Shown: positions 46,860 to 55,659 of the stretch, piece after piece | Numbering within the stretch: position 1 is the stretch's first letter | Layout of the letters: each line of letters opens with the position of its first letter | Assembly: GCA_902702965.1 (NCBI GenBank) | Contig: CACRXP010000676.1 | Location: 68,618-132,617, forward strand | Length of the DNA: 64,000 nucleotides | Direction: 5' to 3' | From: Spirometra erinaceieuropaei | Lineage: Eukaryota > Platyhelminthes > Cestoda > Diphyllobothriidea > Diphyllobothriidae | Position numbers and translations under genes: made by a program | Notes under the pieces: model-generated | The model's input: the letters and a program-made list of their open reading frames with translations, nothing else | Told to the model about the DNA's origin: nothing | The model's database searches: none

Positions 46860-47700
46860 ATTCATCGTTCCCACTCCACCCACATGGCGAGGTCGGCGTG
46901 TTATGGTCATTGGGACAAGAAAGGCAGAGGGAGAGGGACATAGGATGCTAGTGATGTTTGCAAGTCGGGTACGTTGAGCAAACACCACTGCCATCAGGAC
47001 GTTGGGGTAGCGCCTAATCATAACCAGGGTGCAGCGTTGGCCACGGAAGACAGAGCGTCCGCGTCAACGTCTTCTGACAACAAAGCACTGCATTCTCTAG
47101 TCATATATCCACTGTTTCGGTCATAGCTAACACCCGTTGGCGTAGGCCTCTGGAGAAGCTTACTGGTGTCTGGTACACAACCGGAAAGGCTTCGTTGCCA
47201 TCGGTTCAGTAGTTCGTATCAACTAGATTTGCTAGAATGAACTTTAAATCGATCTCTTTTCACCTTTGGTTAACCAAGCCGGTATGTGCACATGTGCCCT
47301 CTTTTCCAGGCGCCCGAACAGCCAATGTATCACGCTCAAGAGGAGTAAGTGAATGAGTAAATACATCTTGATATGGCCTACAACGGGAGTCGGTCTTTAC
47401 CTCCCAAGCGTAGGAGGGGAGAGTTCTTGGAACTTACACGTAAACTCGCCGCGGAGAAAGCACTAGTGGTCGCTGTCTTCAGACGTCGTTCTACTAGGTC
47501 GTTCGCTGCGTCCCCCTAAAAAGGTAGCCTTATAAAAAAGTCTTTCTTTTCTGCAGTTGCCATAGTGATCTGTGCAGTGCGCTCGCTTAGATCTCTCTGG
47601 GTACACATTTTCGTAGAGTATATCGCGTAGCTGCTGGAGTTCTGTTTCAACACTCTCAGGGAACAGATACGCCGCACTCTAGCTGCCTATCCCTGGACCT
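46860..47700. repeat. GC-richer block, nature unknown
   Basis: Higher GC than its surroundings, with no long frame, no splice-supported exon and no terminal repeats found. It resembles the blocks at 36.4 and 59 kb in composition only. Confidence 0.25.
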
Positions 47701-48704
47701 GATTGCGTCTAAATTTTAGGGGAACAAAACTGTTAAAGTTAATATATTGCCCCATCTATTTTTCGGAATATCCTACGTCGGATACAGATGACAAATGAGA
47801 ATCTATCGATTCTTCAAAAGCCAGTCGTGTATTTGGTTGTCTGACTATAGGCAGCGTATCTGAGGATGCCGGTCTGTTTTTTGTGGGCATCAATGTAAAT
47901 TAAAATTCTCAGTCCTGTGATTATTATCGCAATAAATCTATGGTACTGGTCAGTCTGGAAGATGACCCCTGTTAATTTCATAAATAGCTGCCTAGGTTTC
48001 AGCCTTTTAATCGCCAGTAAGACTCACTGTGCAGTTCGTATACTCAATCAAAACTTCTCAGTATAAATTATCCTACTTTTGTAGCAGTCAGTGACTGAAC
48101 GAACGGGCGGACGTGTTATTCACAAAACTTAGCGATTCTTGTGTACTTCGAGCCACATTTTAAAATGTCAGTTTTTAGATGTCTTAAGGCATACGGTATT
48201 CCGTTCATCTAAACCCAACATCCGTATTCATAAATACTTTTGATAAGACTTCGTAAGATTCCTATCTACTTAAAATATATTCGGATAGTGTTTTTGTTTT
48301 TTAAAAGGGACAGATGCATTTGAGAAGACTCATCTGCAGTGACACACATGTAAGTGACTGACGAAGTATGTTAATTACCGGCCTGTTTGCATCATCAACG
48401 TTTTACAGTTCTAATAGTCCTTACTTCCTCCATATTTGATTTTTGCATTTGATTAGAGAAGCAGTTGAAACCTGGCAAACCTAGTGCATACCTTTGCATT
48501 CAAGTAACTAGAAGTAACTGGAAGGGTTCCGAACAACAGACTACTTAAAACGTTCTTCAAAATCGTAAGAGATGTGTGCTGTCGTAGATAACGGTAAAGT
48601 TGGTATCCGAAATCAAGACAATTTGCCTCTAGTTGATTTTGTAAAAAATAGTGGTTGTACTATATCAAAAATCTCCCTTTAGAGGGGAGCGCAGTAAATG
48701 CTAC

Positions 48705-48848
48705 CTGGTTGGCCTTGTCACAACTAAAATTTGTACCAGAATATACAAACTGTTTTCCATATTTGAGCCACATTTCAAGCAATAATTTCTGTGGCAACTC
48801 TGTTACTCCTTTTAAATAAATCATCAAACAAATTTTATCAGTTGAGTA
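48705..48848 (-). CDS. candidate orphan exon, unknown product
   Basis: A 48-codon stop-free segment lies between a strong acceptor (TTTATTTGTTTTGCAG) and a donor (AACCAG/GTAGCA), phase 0 at both ends. It reads YSTDKICLMIYLKGVTELPQ, then KLLLEMWLKYGKQFVYSGTN and FSCDKANQ. It lies between the LIM2 and homeodomain exons on the same strand, but its phase does not fit between them. It might be an exon of a nested or decayed gene, or a chance match. Confidence 0.25.
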
Positions 48849-49230
48849 CTGCAAAACAAATAAATTGTTATTAGACACAAATAAAATTTCAGATCTAATT
48901 TATGGTTAATTTGCTCTGACTGCAGAATTGTTAGGCACAGTAGCTAGATATGCAATCGCGATCATTCCAGTTTTGTTGATCGTTAATTTTCAATGCCAGA
49001 TAAACATTTTTGCAATTGCCTTTGATATTTCCTTCGATCCACCCGTTCTGGCCTGGTCACGTAGTTATTCATTTTTAAAGTATTGTCAAATAAGTGCATA
49101 CATATATTTGACAGACGTAGAATATAGTGGCTACGCAAGAACGAAACTAATAAATCTAATCCCCTCAATCAAAATCGTCATAATAATCAACAAGTGCCCA
49201 AGTGGTAGACGGCCGCACATAGAGCACGTA

Positions 49231-49450
49231 ACGGAACTCACTCGTCCTGTTGTGTCTTAACGCTCTCTCTAGATCCCCTCCCCAGCAGCCGCGAAGCGGC
49301 TCGTAACATAGGCAGAATGAAATAACCGGCAAAGAAAGAAAAGACTGCATTGGCAATTTCCAGCTCATTAGTCGTCGTCAACCAGTCGTTCACGGCCGCA
49401 AAATGTTCAACACCGGGAGTTTGATCCCGCCACCTGTCAGTTAGATGTCC
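49231..49450 (-). repeat. SINE-B copy (left of a head-to-head pair)
   Basis: The - strand copy has the same far tail as the copy at 11.4 kb (+ strand GGAACTCACTCGTCCTGTTG, then CCCCAGCAGCCGC) and the GCTCATTAGTCGTCGTCAAC region. The tRNA-like head near 49430 is poor. Its 5' end faces that of the next copy about 75 bp away. Confidence 0.65.
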
Positions 49451-49524
49451 AAATCCTCAGCACTGTGCCACGTGCTCGATGTCCTCTCCTCTACCATTGT
49501 ACGCATCCGATCAAAACCTAGATG

Positions 49525-49700
49525 GCTACGTGCCCATGGCTTAGTGGTCGGGGCCCTGGACTCCTAATTAATAGGTCCTGCGGTCCAGCCCCAAATGTCG
49601 CACACTTCGGGATTTGGTGTGGCTGGCTGGCGACGACCAGCAAGCCGGGCATTGTCATTCCAGTCCCACTTGCCTTCGTCAGTAATGTCAGGCTGTCCAA
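49525..49700 (+). repeat. SINE-B copy (right of a head-to-head pair)
   Basis: The + strand tRNA-like head CGTGCCCATGGCTTAGTGGT (box A TGGCTTAGTGG) ends in a weak box B (GCGGTCCAGCCCC). The tail follows: CACTTCGGGATTTGGTGTGG, CTGGCTGGCGACGACCAGCA and CCAGTCCCACTTGCCTTCG. Confidence 0.7.
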
Positions 49701-50351
49701 GTCTATTTTCTCTAACCAACATACGGGGCTGTCTACCCTTTCCTACTCAGTTGTCGAATTTCTTCTGAGTGGGAATCTTCCGCCCGCTTTAAACAAGCTG
49801 AGGAGCACTGGCGGAGGAAAACAACTAGGGTGCCAGTTGGCCAATTAAACTTCACTCTAACCAACAAAGATCATTGGTATTAGAATCGCAATACTCCCCC
49901 GCACGCTATTATCCATCCACTGGACAACAGAATCAATGCGTCGGGAAACTATCCATCATAATAATTGCACGGCAGGGTAGCCGGTATATACCACATAAAT
50001 TGCGCCTAAGATGTGTCAACTTGCTTCACCTTGTATTCACTTTGATAATATTTCTGAACGCATATCAGAAATTTCAGGTAAACAATTCAATAACAGTGCG
50101 TTTCCTTGACGATTTTGCATCAACCCAAATAGATCGTCAGACTTTACGGATGTGAAGATTTCACGTTCACCTTTATTCATTTCTATTAGATATAAAGATA
50201 AATGCGTTAAATATCACTATGTTGTCATCTTTCTATTTGCGAACCTATTTAACTATTTAGGACGTTAATTCAGCAGTTTTAACGACCTCATCTACACTTG
50301 AGCGCTCGTAACACATAATCTTATTAAAAATCTAAACTTTACTATGTAAAT

Positions 50352-50520
50352 CATGTGGTACCGACAAAGACAAGGGAGACCGGAATGGCCATTTCTGGCT
50401 TATTAGCCGTCATCAGCCAGTCATACCCAACCCCAAGTGTGGATCACTTGAGATTCGAACCCGGGATCTTTGGTCATGGAGTTTGACGCTCTACCATTGA
50501 GCCACGGGCCCGTTGTCCTG
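50352..50520 (-). repeat. SINE-B copy, best-preserved tRNA-like head
   Basis: On the - strand it reads GGGCCCGTGGCTCAATGGTA (box A), GAGCGTCAAACTCCATGACC, and CCGGGTTCGAATCTC (box B). The tail GGGGTTGGGTATGACTGGCT, then GATGACGGCTAATAAGCCAG and TGTCTTTGTCGGTACCACAT, follows. The head is complete enough to act as an RNA polymerase III promoter. It sits 60 bp past the LIM2 donor, within the intron and in the same orientation as the gene. Confidence 0.8.
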
Positions 50521-50586
50521 TCGGTTGTGATCGGGAATATTAATTATGATAGTGAAAGACTGCAGACAAACCCAATTCATACCCAC

Positions 50587-50855
50587 CGTCGAAGAAATTG
50601 AATTCAGATATCATGTACTGCGGCCGTAGTTCCTCTATTTTTTCCCCATTTGTTGATCGTCCTTTCTGAAGGTAGCTCCGGAGATGTTTTGAGCAGAATA
50701 TGTTGTCCTCCTTAAGACTAACGCATTCACCTCGATTCAACTGACGGCCACACTCTGCACAGAGGAAGCAAGTGAGATGGAAAGAAATGTCGCTGATTCG
50801 ATGAACCCATGAATCAGCCGAGACTTGCCGTTTGCACTTGGGACAGTGAGTCATT
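50587..50855 (-). CDS. LIM-homeobox gene, LIM2 exon
   Basis: On the - strand the exon starts after TTTGAACTAAG and, joined to the previous exon, restores a Glu codon (GA+A) before MTHCPKCKRQ. It carries a full LIM zinc-binding set: CPKC, 18 residues, HLTCFLCAEC (H..C..C..C), then FCSKH. ADSWVHRISDISFHL and CGRQLNRGE closely resemble LIM2 of Lhx6/Lhx8/Arrowhead. About 30 residues of linker follow to FFD. The donor is either 50586 (phase fits the next exon) or 50582 (better consensus but wrong phase for it). Confidence 0.92.
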
Positions 50856-53128
50856 CTTAGTTCAAATCAAAAATAATCCTGTCAGTATGTTGCATTAGTA
50901 GGTGGAGAAAAAGAAATTGAAGATTAATTACTACAAGACTTTGGTTTAGTAGATAAACATGTGTAGGAATTTCGATCGAAAATCCTGCGTACTATTTCGG
51001 CTTGAATGCGTAGCCTGAATAAGGACGTAGGGGCTGGATGAGTACTGGAACAGTTTTTCTATCATAACTGGCTTAAAACTGCGCTTCTTCTGCCTCCGTT
51101 GTCACCTCTGGCGTGAACTTCTCTACAGGTTAGAAAGCTCCGAATAGAATATATTCCGTTCCTACGCCGGAGTAGCTATCTACTACCCGCGCAACCGGAA
51201 CTCGAAAACTAGTCTCCAATGTGGGGTCTGTCCTGAAAATGTTCATTAAGCGCAACCTACCCACCCACGACTGGCCACGGAAAGTTTCTAGGCTACAATT
51301 CAAATCGAAATATAGAAATAAAAGTGTAAAAACCACTATTGTAATTCGCTTCGACTCCTAATTATTCTAAGTATAATATTTTTTATATGGCATACTGTTA
51401 AAACCAGTAGTTACAATCAATTCCAGTACTGTCGCTCGCCATTTTATCCTGGGTGCCTGTCTGTGTGCACGTTAAATGATCAGTCTCATTTAAGAACAAT
51501 CCTCTTAGGCAAAGTCATGGAATCCACATTTGGCCAAATTTTCGTTTCATAACTACAACTGTCGATTAAATGTACACTCTGTAGGCACTCCTTCTTTCAT
51601 CAAAAAATATTTTTCTTTAGGTATAAATGGACAACTAAACTTTTCAACGTTTGTTTGTTTTATCCTCTACTTCTGTATTCGCAAAACTATGGTGTATGAA
51701 AAAAATAGTAAGAGTTTTCCCCGGCAGACGCATTGAATGTCTGAAAAGAAAAGCAGCATATAAAAAGCACATGTAGCGTTTATTTGCTTCTTCCCCGTCA
51801 AATTTTCCGCAAGCGATACTCTCCATCGTCTTCTGTTAAACGGTGTTCTTCAACTTCGATGAGCGAATTCAAATGCGCGTGACAACTGCATATTTTGTTT
51901 AAATTGGGAAGGGTTATGTAACAAGTCTTCTAAAGTGTTTTACAACATGCAAAAGTCACATTTATCAAAACGCTTCTTCTGCAAATGGTGATGCAAAACT
52001 ACCGTCGCGCTAGAGTGTTACGCTGACGGTGGACTCGCGAATGAACGGATAGCCTCTCACAGTTGCAACTTGTTTTCAAAGGATGCTGCCAATCCATATA
52101 AAAGGACTTTGTACAGTTTATTTTTTGAACTAAGCATGCAGCATCTGAGGGCGCATCCACCGAGATGATCTAACATTCCATTATGTCATCCGTCTATTCT
52201 CGACGTCCGACTGAGGATACACGAGTTCGTACCATTTGCTGCCGACAAACATCGATAGGGCGAACCACTAGATATAAACTGAGGCTCACAGTCGAATATA
52301 AAGTCCTTTGGCAAAACGATTAAGTAAAATGAGCATTTATTAAGGGTAGTCCTATATGTTTTTTCAAGGTTTCCTCGGGAATAGGTTTCATTTTGCATCG
52401 ATTTTGGAATTAAAATTAATTTTTGTAAGCACTCTGACAAATTATATGGAAATACTGCTTGAAAACCTTATAAGGACTCAAACCAAAATATGTAAACATC
52501 AAGGCCTAACTATAAAGGTCGGATTTCAACAGGGGATTTCTACAAACACCCGATATCAGCGAACAGAACAGGTAAGATTTAGTGATGAAATAAAGTCAGG
52601 TGCGCAAGGTGGCGTGTCGTTAGACGCATGGGCCACTGAGATTTTCAAATTAACTTCTAGGTTGTACCCTAGAGATTCGAACTTCTATGAAGCATGATGG
52701 TCTGACAATGAGGATATTACAGGAAATGACAAAATAGTTCCCGTGTTCGTGTCAACTTGCTTTTCTGTTCCTGCTAGCTTTCGCCCTCCCGCCTACTTTA
52801 GTGACCTAACTATGGGCTGTAAAGCGAAAACTGTGCAAAGTTGACTGCATATGTCAATGCTTTATGTTTCTAAAAAACAGAGAGCATAATAACGAGCATA
52901 ACCGCAATGCGAAACAAACGGAATTGGGCAAACTGGTGGTGCTTCGTAGATAGTACGTATTTGCATGCCCAGGTTTCTCCAAAAACCTTTAAAAAGACGA
53001 ATTTCGTTTTTAAAGAGCATGAATATTAGTCTTCAGTCAGTCTGCACATCATTCTCAGTTTAACTCAAACAACTTTTTTTAAATCAATAGCCGTGACTCG
53101 GAATAGGAAAAGTAGAATTAGTTCTTAC
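50856..53128 (-). other. 2.3-kb intron of the LIM-homeobox gene
   Basis: Between the LIM1 donor (AACGA/GTAAGA) and the LIM2 acceptor. No other exon or recognised repeat was seen; a 113-codon + frame at 52356-52697 has no recognised domain. Confidence 0.8.
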
Positions 53129-53412
53129 TCGTTGTGACACGCATGGCATATGATTCCGTAAATTTTATTCACCCAACAGCGTTTGTCTCTTTCGCTCATG
53201 TGAGAACCACATCTGGAACATAGCAGACAGTCCGCATGAAAGTACGCTCTTCTTTCTACGTCGATATCGCCCACTGATGAGGAAGTTTCCGATTCTTTAA
53301 AATGTTTGTTTGAAAGTTGGCAGGAAATGACGAAGAAGAATTGAGTAGTGATTACGCGAAGGCAGGCAGCACAAGTCTTCAGGCCGCCATCAAGTTCATG
53401 TGGATGTATCAT
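53129..53412 (-). CDS. LIM-homeobox gene, LIM1 exon
   Basis: On the - strand the exon starts exactly at an ATG right after ATTATTTTAG and ends AACGA/GTAAGA. Residues 14-92 form LIM1: C14-AA-C17, H59-AD-C62-LL-C65-SR-C68, C89-HA-C92. The gap between C17 and H59 is 41 residues, about twice the usual 16-23, because of a Ser/Asp/Glu-rich insertion near residues 35-55. The ATG could be the true start, 13 residues before LIM1 as in short LIM-homeodomain proteins, with a spliced or trans-spliced leader supplying the 5' UTR. Otherwise a further exon lies beyond 53412. Confidence 0.88.
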
Positions 53413-54234
53413 CTAAAATAATGGTCAAAGCCAAAATTTAATAATTATGCCTGCTAATTTGGCTAAGGTCTTTGGTGTATTCCTTGTACAGTAGGTAAGT
53501 TTAAGGACCAAACATAGAAGTTGCTCCATCTCAAGTCGACGTTAAATTACTATCATCAGAATAGTAGCCTGCAGTTCGGCGATGCGAACGTTAGCGGGAT
53601 TTGTGCATACCGTTACCGGTCGGTATATTGAAGTATAAACTGAAATTTGAGATGCGATCTTGAAAAAGGAGAATTACCTAAGTGGGATTGCAATACTGAT
53701 AGCAGTACAGCACAATCTCATGATATTTTAGTCTCGCTGAGATGTCAGCTTTTGAATACATTTCTTTTTCGCTGCCTGTAAAAACGATGCTCAATTAAAA
53801 ATGACTATTTAAGTAAAGTGGGGTTCATACACCTGTTTGCAGTGCTCCTGAAAACTGAGATATATTTTGCAGGAAACCCAACCACAAATGTAATGATAAA
53901 TTGTGTTTTCCACAAATTTTGTTACTGGATAAATTATGCTTTTCTGTTGTAAATTTTGCAACCGTGAAGAATTTTAAGGCCGGGAAGTGTCCATTCAACT
54001 AGCATCGTATCCTTGTGGTTATTAATACTGCTTATAAACTAGGCAGCATTATCCGTATTCATTGAAAACGTTAATGAAACATATATGGCGTCTTTTTAAT
54101 GTCGTAGAGGAACGTGTGACTTCTCTTCCTTGGGTGTATAAGAACTGTTGATTGCAAACCTTGAACGCAATTTCGAAGGCATATGGGGTTCAAAATAACC
54201 CGGAAATTCGTGAACATTCCGAACATTTAGCCTT
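53413..54234. other. 5' flank or first intron of LIM-homeobox gene
   Basis: AT-rich, no supported exon. It could contain the promoter or be intronic if an upstream exon exists. Confidence 0.4.
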
Positions 54235-54505
54235 AACGTGACGTGTTACCAAATGAACATAAGAAAGGACATTTTTCTTAATATTTTTCGCAAAACATGT
54301 TTGGATTTAAAAAGTCATCGTAAATCCTAGGGAAATTCCTACTTATTAAGTAGGCCTTTTACTTAGTGGGGATTTTGCTGGCGGAAGAAAAGGGTACATT
54401 CAAAAGTCGTAATCCGGGCGCTACTGAAAATCTTGCGATTATGCTGCAAAACAGTCCAAATTTAAATTCTACCTTGCTGGTCCTTCCTAGTCAAAAATGC
54501 ATTTC
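54235..54505 (+). repeat. R1 repeat element, diverged partial copy
   Basis: Colinear with R1: GACGTGTTACCAAATGAACA, AATATTTTTCGCAAAACATG, AAAGTCATCGTAAATCCTAG, TTATTAAGTAGGCCTTTTAC, GCTGGCGGAAGAAAAGGGTA, CATTCAAAAGTCGTAATCC and GCGATTATGCTGCAAAACA. The 67-codon frame across it is a by-product. Confidence 0.5.
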
Positions 54506-54933
54506 AGAATCACCGCCAGAAAACAACTCGTGCTTTAAGGGCCAACTTTTCACTTTGGTCGAAATCTAAGTTGTTCTTTAGAACACATGCTAAGAAATTT
54601 CTGCTAGGACAGACATCAAACAGCGGCCAAATATAAGGAAGGATATGTCGTGGACCAATTCTACTAGTGCTACATATGCTCGCATCATAAATTAATGCGT
54701 TTTGAATTTTTAATCTCTACGAAGGGGACAACTTTCCACTAATGATGTTGACGAAAACGGCAATAAGCAGCTGGCTGTTCTGTAACAAAGGGTGAATGCT
54801 TTCTATGGAAAAGTAACCCCACGGACTATATTACGATAGCGTGTCTACTCAGTTGATTTAAGTAGACGCACGCTTTCAGCAATTTGGGTGCCTATGTGAA
54901 CGAAAGACTAAGGAGTTTCATATTGACCCACCC

Positions 54934-55020
54934 GGCGCCTCGGTGGGATTCGAACCCATGCAGTAAGGGAAAGGTCTTAGTACAGCCAACACTCTAGCCA
55001 CTTGAGCTACGACGCCCCGC
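54934..55020 (-). repeat. SINE-A tRNA-like head
   Basis: On the - strand it reads GCGGGGCGTCGTAGCTCAAG, then GAGTGTTGGCTGTACTAAGA, and GGGTTCGAATCCCACCGAGG. The intact box B and T-arm contrast with a mutated acceptor stem. It lies 301 bp from the next head in the same orientation, one SINE-A unit apart. Confidence 0.8.
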
Positions 55021-55234
55021 CGGACGACGCGAGTTTAATCACATTTGGGTCAAGTTATTCACCCAAACTACTGCAACGTCTGAAATCCACCAAATCTGAT
55101 ACAATAAGTTGACTGCCCAAGTAGGATCTCCTAAGTAATTCACCTAGAATCCACCTGATGACTACCAGGCTCACGTAATTCGTAGATTTTTTTGGCAGAC
55201 TTGAATAATTCATACTGACCCAACTGTGAAAACT
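55021..55234 (-). repeat. SINE-A tail between tandem heads
   Basis: Full-length tail on the - strand, with the same words as at 26.1-26.3 kb (CATTTGGGTCAAGTTATTCA, CACCTGATGACTACCAGGCT, TTGAATAATTCATACTGACC on the + strand). Together with its head it defines a unit of about 300 bp. Confidence 0.8.
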
Positions 55235-55322
55235 CAGCGCCTTGGTGGGATTCGAACCCACGCAGTAAGGCAAAGGCTTTAGTACAGCCAACGCTCTAAC
55301 CACTTGAGCTACGAGGCCCCGC
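55235..55322 (-). repeat. SINE-A tRNA-like head (member of divergent pair)
   Basis: On the - strand GGCGGGGCCTCGTAGCTCAA, GAGCGTTGGCTGTACTAAAG, and GTGGGTTCGAATCCCACCAA. This is the best-kept head: D-arm, T-arm and most of the acceptor stem pair. Its 5' end abuts a tail in opposite orientation at 55323. Confidence 0.82.
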
Positions 55323-55515
55323 CGAATTATTCAAAATCTGCCAAAGCATCTATGACTTACGTGAGCCTGGTAGTCATCTGGTGGATGCAATGTGAATTAC
55401 TTAGGAAATGCTGCTTGGACAGTCAAATTGCTGTATCAGATGTGGTGGATTCCAGACGTTGCAGTAGGTCGGGCGGGTAACTTGACGCGAATGTGATTAA
55501 AATCGCCTCGTCCGG
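55323..55515 (+). repeat. SINE-A spacer between divergent heads
   Basis: 193 bp on the + strand, beginning abruptly at GAATTATTCAAAATCTGCCA (the first 20 or so tail bases are missing) and ending GGCGGG before the next head. Same length and same breakpoint as the spacer at 38437-38626. Confidence 0.82.
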
Positions 55516-55602
55516 CGGGGCCCCGTAGCTAAAGTGGTTAGAGCGTTGCCTGTACTAAAGCTTTTCACTTACTGCATGGGTTCGAATCCCACCGAGGCGC
55601 CG
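55516..55602 (+). repeat. SINE-A tRNA-like head (member of divergent pair)
   Basis: GGGGCCCCGTAGCTAAAGTG, GAGCGTTGCCTGTACTAAAG and GGGTTCGAATCCCACCGAGG. About 50 bases of tail follow before similarity ends. Confidence 0.8.
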
Positions 55603-55659
55603 AGTTTCTCCCAGTTGGGTCAATTATGAATTATTCAAAGTCTGCCAAAACATCAATGA

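Larger units (their letters stand above)
46604..50586 (-). other. 4.0-kb intron of the LIM-homeobox gene
   Basis: It contains a GC-richer block (about 46860-47700, no gene seen), a candidate orphan exon (48705-48848) and SINE-B copies (49231-49450, 49525-49700, 50352-50520). The stretch 47700-48700 shows nothing recognisable. Confidence 0.8.
32325..53412 (-). other. gene span: LIM-homeodomain factor, Lhx6/8/Arrowhead-like
   Basis: Four - strand exons (53412-53129 LIM1, 50855-50587 LIM2, 46603-46278 most of the homeodomain, 32696-32325 homeodomain end plus tail) join in frame. LIM-homeodomain proteins are nuclear transcription factors: the LIM zinc fingers bind cofactors such as LDB and the homeodomain binds DNA. 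LIM2 (ADSWVHR.SD..FHL.CF.C..CGRQL) and the homeodomain (NPDGQELERIA..ACLSKRVTQVWFQN) resemble the Lhx6/Lhx8/Arrowhead class more than Lhx2/9 or Islet, as remembered. In flies and mammals this class specifies neurons and other cell types; the role in a flatworm is unknown. Introns of 2.3, 4.0 and 13.6 kb are packed with repeats. The true first exon may lie to the right. Confidence 0.9.

Noticed and set aside
26032..55602. Functional tRNA genes at the six SINE-A heads
   Set aside because: Heads are multicopy with a shared tail and in inverted pairs. The anticodon arm has only four pairs with an ambiguous anticodon, and the variable region does not form a normal arm.
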